Shown: piece after piece, positions 29,926-30,903 of the stretch
Position numbering within the stretch: the stretch's first letter is position 1
Layout: every line of letters starts with the position of its first letter
Origin: Chromera velia
Lineage: Eukaryota; Sar; Chromeraceae
NCBI GenBank assembly: GCA_018398765.1
Contig: JAHBMJ010001324.1
Location: 1-30,903, forward strand
DNA length: 30,903 bases
Reading direction: 5' to 3'
Notes under the pieces: generated by a model
Databases searched by the model: none
The model's input: only the letters and a program-made list of their open reading frames with translations
What the model was told of the DNA's origin: nothing
Made by a program: the position numbers and the translations under genes

Positions 29926-30191
29926 CTTCTTTTGTTTGTGCATTTGGTCGATCGCTCGGTGATGCCTCCCCTTCTTTTGTTTGTGCATTTGGTCGATCGC
30001 TCGGTGATGCCTCCCCTTCTTTTGTTTGTGCATTTGGTCGATCGCTCGGTGATGCCTCCCCCTTATTTTGTTTGTGCATTTGGTCGATCGCTCGGTGATG
30101 CCTCCCCTTCTTTTGTTTGTGCATTTGGTCGATCGCTCGGTGATGCCTCCCCTTCTTTTGTTTGTGCATTTGGTCGATCGCTCGGTGATGC
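29926..30191. repeat. 45-bp minisatellite, six copies, ending at a splice acceptor
   Basis: Units start at 29926, 29971, 30016, 30061 (46 bp), 30107 and 30152. Each holds TTTGTTTGTGCATTTGGTCG then ATCGCTCGGTGATGC. The first five continue CTCCC. The last one continues AG, which forms the acceptor of the next exon. Because 45 is a multiple of three, open frames on both strands through this array are artefacts. Confidence 0.95.
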
Positions 30192-30193
30192 AG

Positions 30194-30667
30194 GAAAGTT
30201 CTGGGGAGAGGAGGAAGAAGCGCAAGAGGGAGAAACAGAGGGATGGCGAGGAGCGAAAGAAGGAAAAGAAAAAGAAGAAAAAGGAAACTGGAGGAAGGGA
30301 GAGAGATGGAGATAGAGATCAACATCGAGACAGGTATAGAGGGGAGAGAGATGGGAATGCAAAGAAAGACAGAAAGAACGAACGTGAAGAGGATGGCAGA
30401 GACAGAGACACAGATAGGAAGAGGAGCAGAGAAAACGGTGGGGGAATTGAGAGTGCATCTGGCCTGGCTGCTGAGAGAGCCCCCCCCGCTCTCTCTCTGA
30501 AGCGCGCCCCGTCTTCCCTCGACGTCCTCTCCGACGCCGAAGAAGAAAGGGAGAGGGAAAGAGGAGCGGGGCGAGAGAGTCGGGGTGACGGCGTTGAGGT
30601 GCAACTTCTTCAAGGAGATTCTTGTTCTTCTTCCTCTTCGTCCTCTTCTTCTGCAACAACTGGCAGG
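30194..30667 (+). CDS. host gene, Arg/Asp/Glu-rich exon
   Basis: 158 codons open from the acceptor GATGCAG to the donor GTGAGT at 30668. The exon starts ESSGERRKKRKREKQRDGEE, continues with Arg-Asp and Arg-Glu dipeptides, then LKRAPSSLDVLSDAEEE, and ends in polyserine. RD/RE-rich and RS-rich regions occur in nuclear RNA-processing proteins. Both splice sites are good, so this is among the better supported exons of the gene. The gene continues past the right edge. Confidence 0.65.
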
Positions 30668-30859
30668 GTGAGTGGCACCGACTGTTCGATCTGGCTTGCT
30701 CTTTCTGATTGCGTTTACAAACAACGTTGCATCGTCGCCTTTCTCTCCCCTCATTTCCCCATCTCTTTCTCTGCCTCTGTTTCTGTGTCTGGCTGGAAGA
30801 AAGGAAGAGAAAAAGGGAAGAAAAGACGATATATTCTCTCACTCTGTCCCCCCCCCTCT

Positions 30860-30903
<44 letters not shown>
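30668..30903 (+). other. start of an intron ending in (TG)n at the window edge
   Basis: Follows the donor at 30668. Contains C and CT runs, then (TG)n from about 30863 to the end of the window. Confidence 0.6.

Larger units (their letters stand above)
29392..30193. other. intron or 3' region with several repeats, no exon seen
   Basis: T-rich at 29420-29490. Holds the 28-bp duplication, a (CTGT)n run and the 45-bp minisatellite. No convincing exon. Confidence 0.5.

Noticed and set aside
29809-30842. Minus-strand frames of 138-308 codons across the minisatellite
   Set aside because: They arise from a 45-bp unit divisible by three plus low-complexity sequence opposite the Arg/Asp-rich exon, whose splice sites support the plus strand.

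Overview
The window looks like a piece of a draft nuclear genome from a repeat-rich protist or alga. The evidence is GT-AG introns in a Lys/Arg/Ser-rich gene, a chromodomain Ty3/gypsy element with a plant-type primer-binding site, a LINE, very abundant microsatellites, one undetermined base (N at 28758) inside a TCC run, and no operon-like gene packing. A chromerid-like alveolate alga is one possibility, but the sequence does not fix the species.

Layout. 1-2110: an 84-bp tandem repeat, then a long minus-strand reading frame (632-1762) holding a 2A-like NPGP motif between two diverged direct repeats, then a tRNA-like unit ending in a T run. 2112-3935: no recognised gene, a 165-bp tandem duplication and two tetranucleotide microsatellite blocks. 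3986-8618: an AT-rich 4.6-kb segment bounded by 57-bp near-identical inverted repeats and holding smaller foldback elements (5401-5788 and 6919-7165) plus one weak exon pair. 9672-15933: a LINE flanked by about 115-bp direct repeats that behave like an unusually long target-site duplication. Its ORF1 region ends in a chromodomain, and its ORF2 has an APE-type endonuclease, a reverse transcriptase and a C-terminal Cys/His knuckle. 16605-17229: CA/GACA/GA microsatellite. 17292-24665: a decayed Ty3/gypsy chromovirus on the minus strand with a 5-bp target duplication, two LTRs, PBS, gag, protease, RT, RNase H, integrase and a C-terminal chromodomain. A 5'-truncated copy of the same LINE family sits exactly between integrase and chromodomain, and a 190-bp MITE sits in the 5' LTR. 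24666-26458: no gene, two GC-rich hairpin modules. 26459-30667 and beyond: the only convincing host gene, multi-exon, plus strand, with a Cys/His-rich N-terminus followed by Lys-, Ser/Pro- and Arg/Asp-rich exons. It leaves the window at the right edge.

Order of events from nesting: the chromovirus inserted first, then the LINE fragment and the MITE inserted into it. LTRs and LINE flanks each differ by roughly 8-9% by eye, mostly C/T and G/A changes, and most breaks in the LINE ORF2 are single nonsense codons that C-to-T changes could make. The most unusual signal is the chromodomain in a non-LTR element's ORF1, next to a chromovirus that carries its own.
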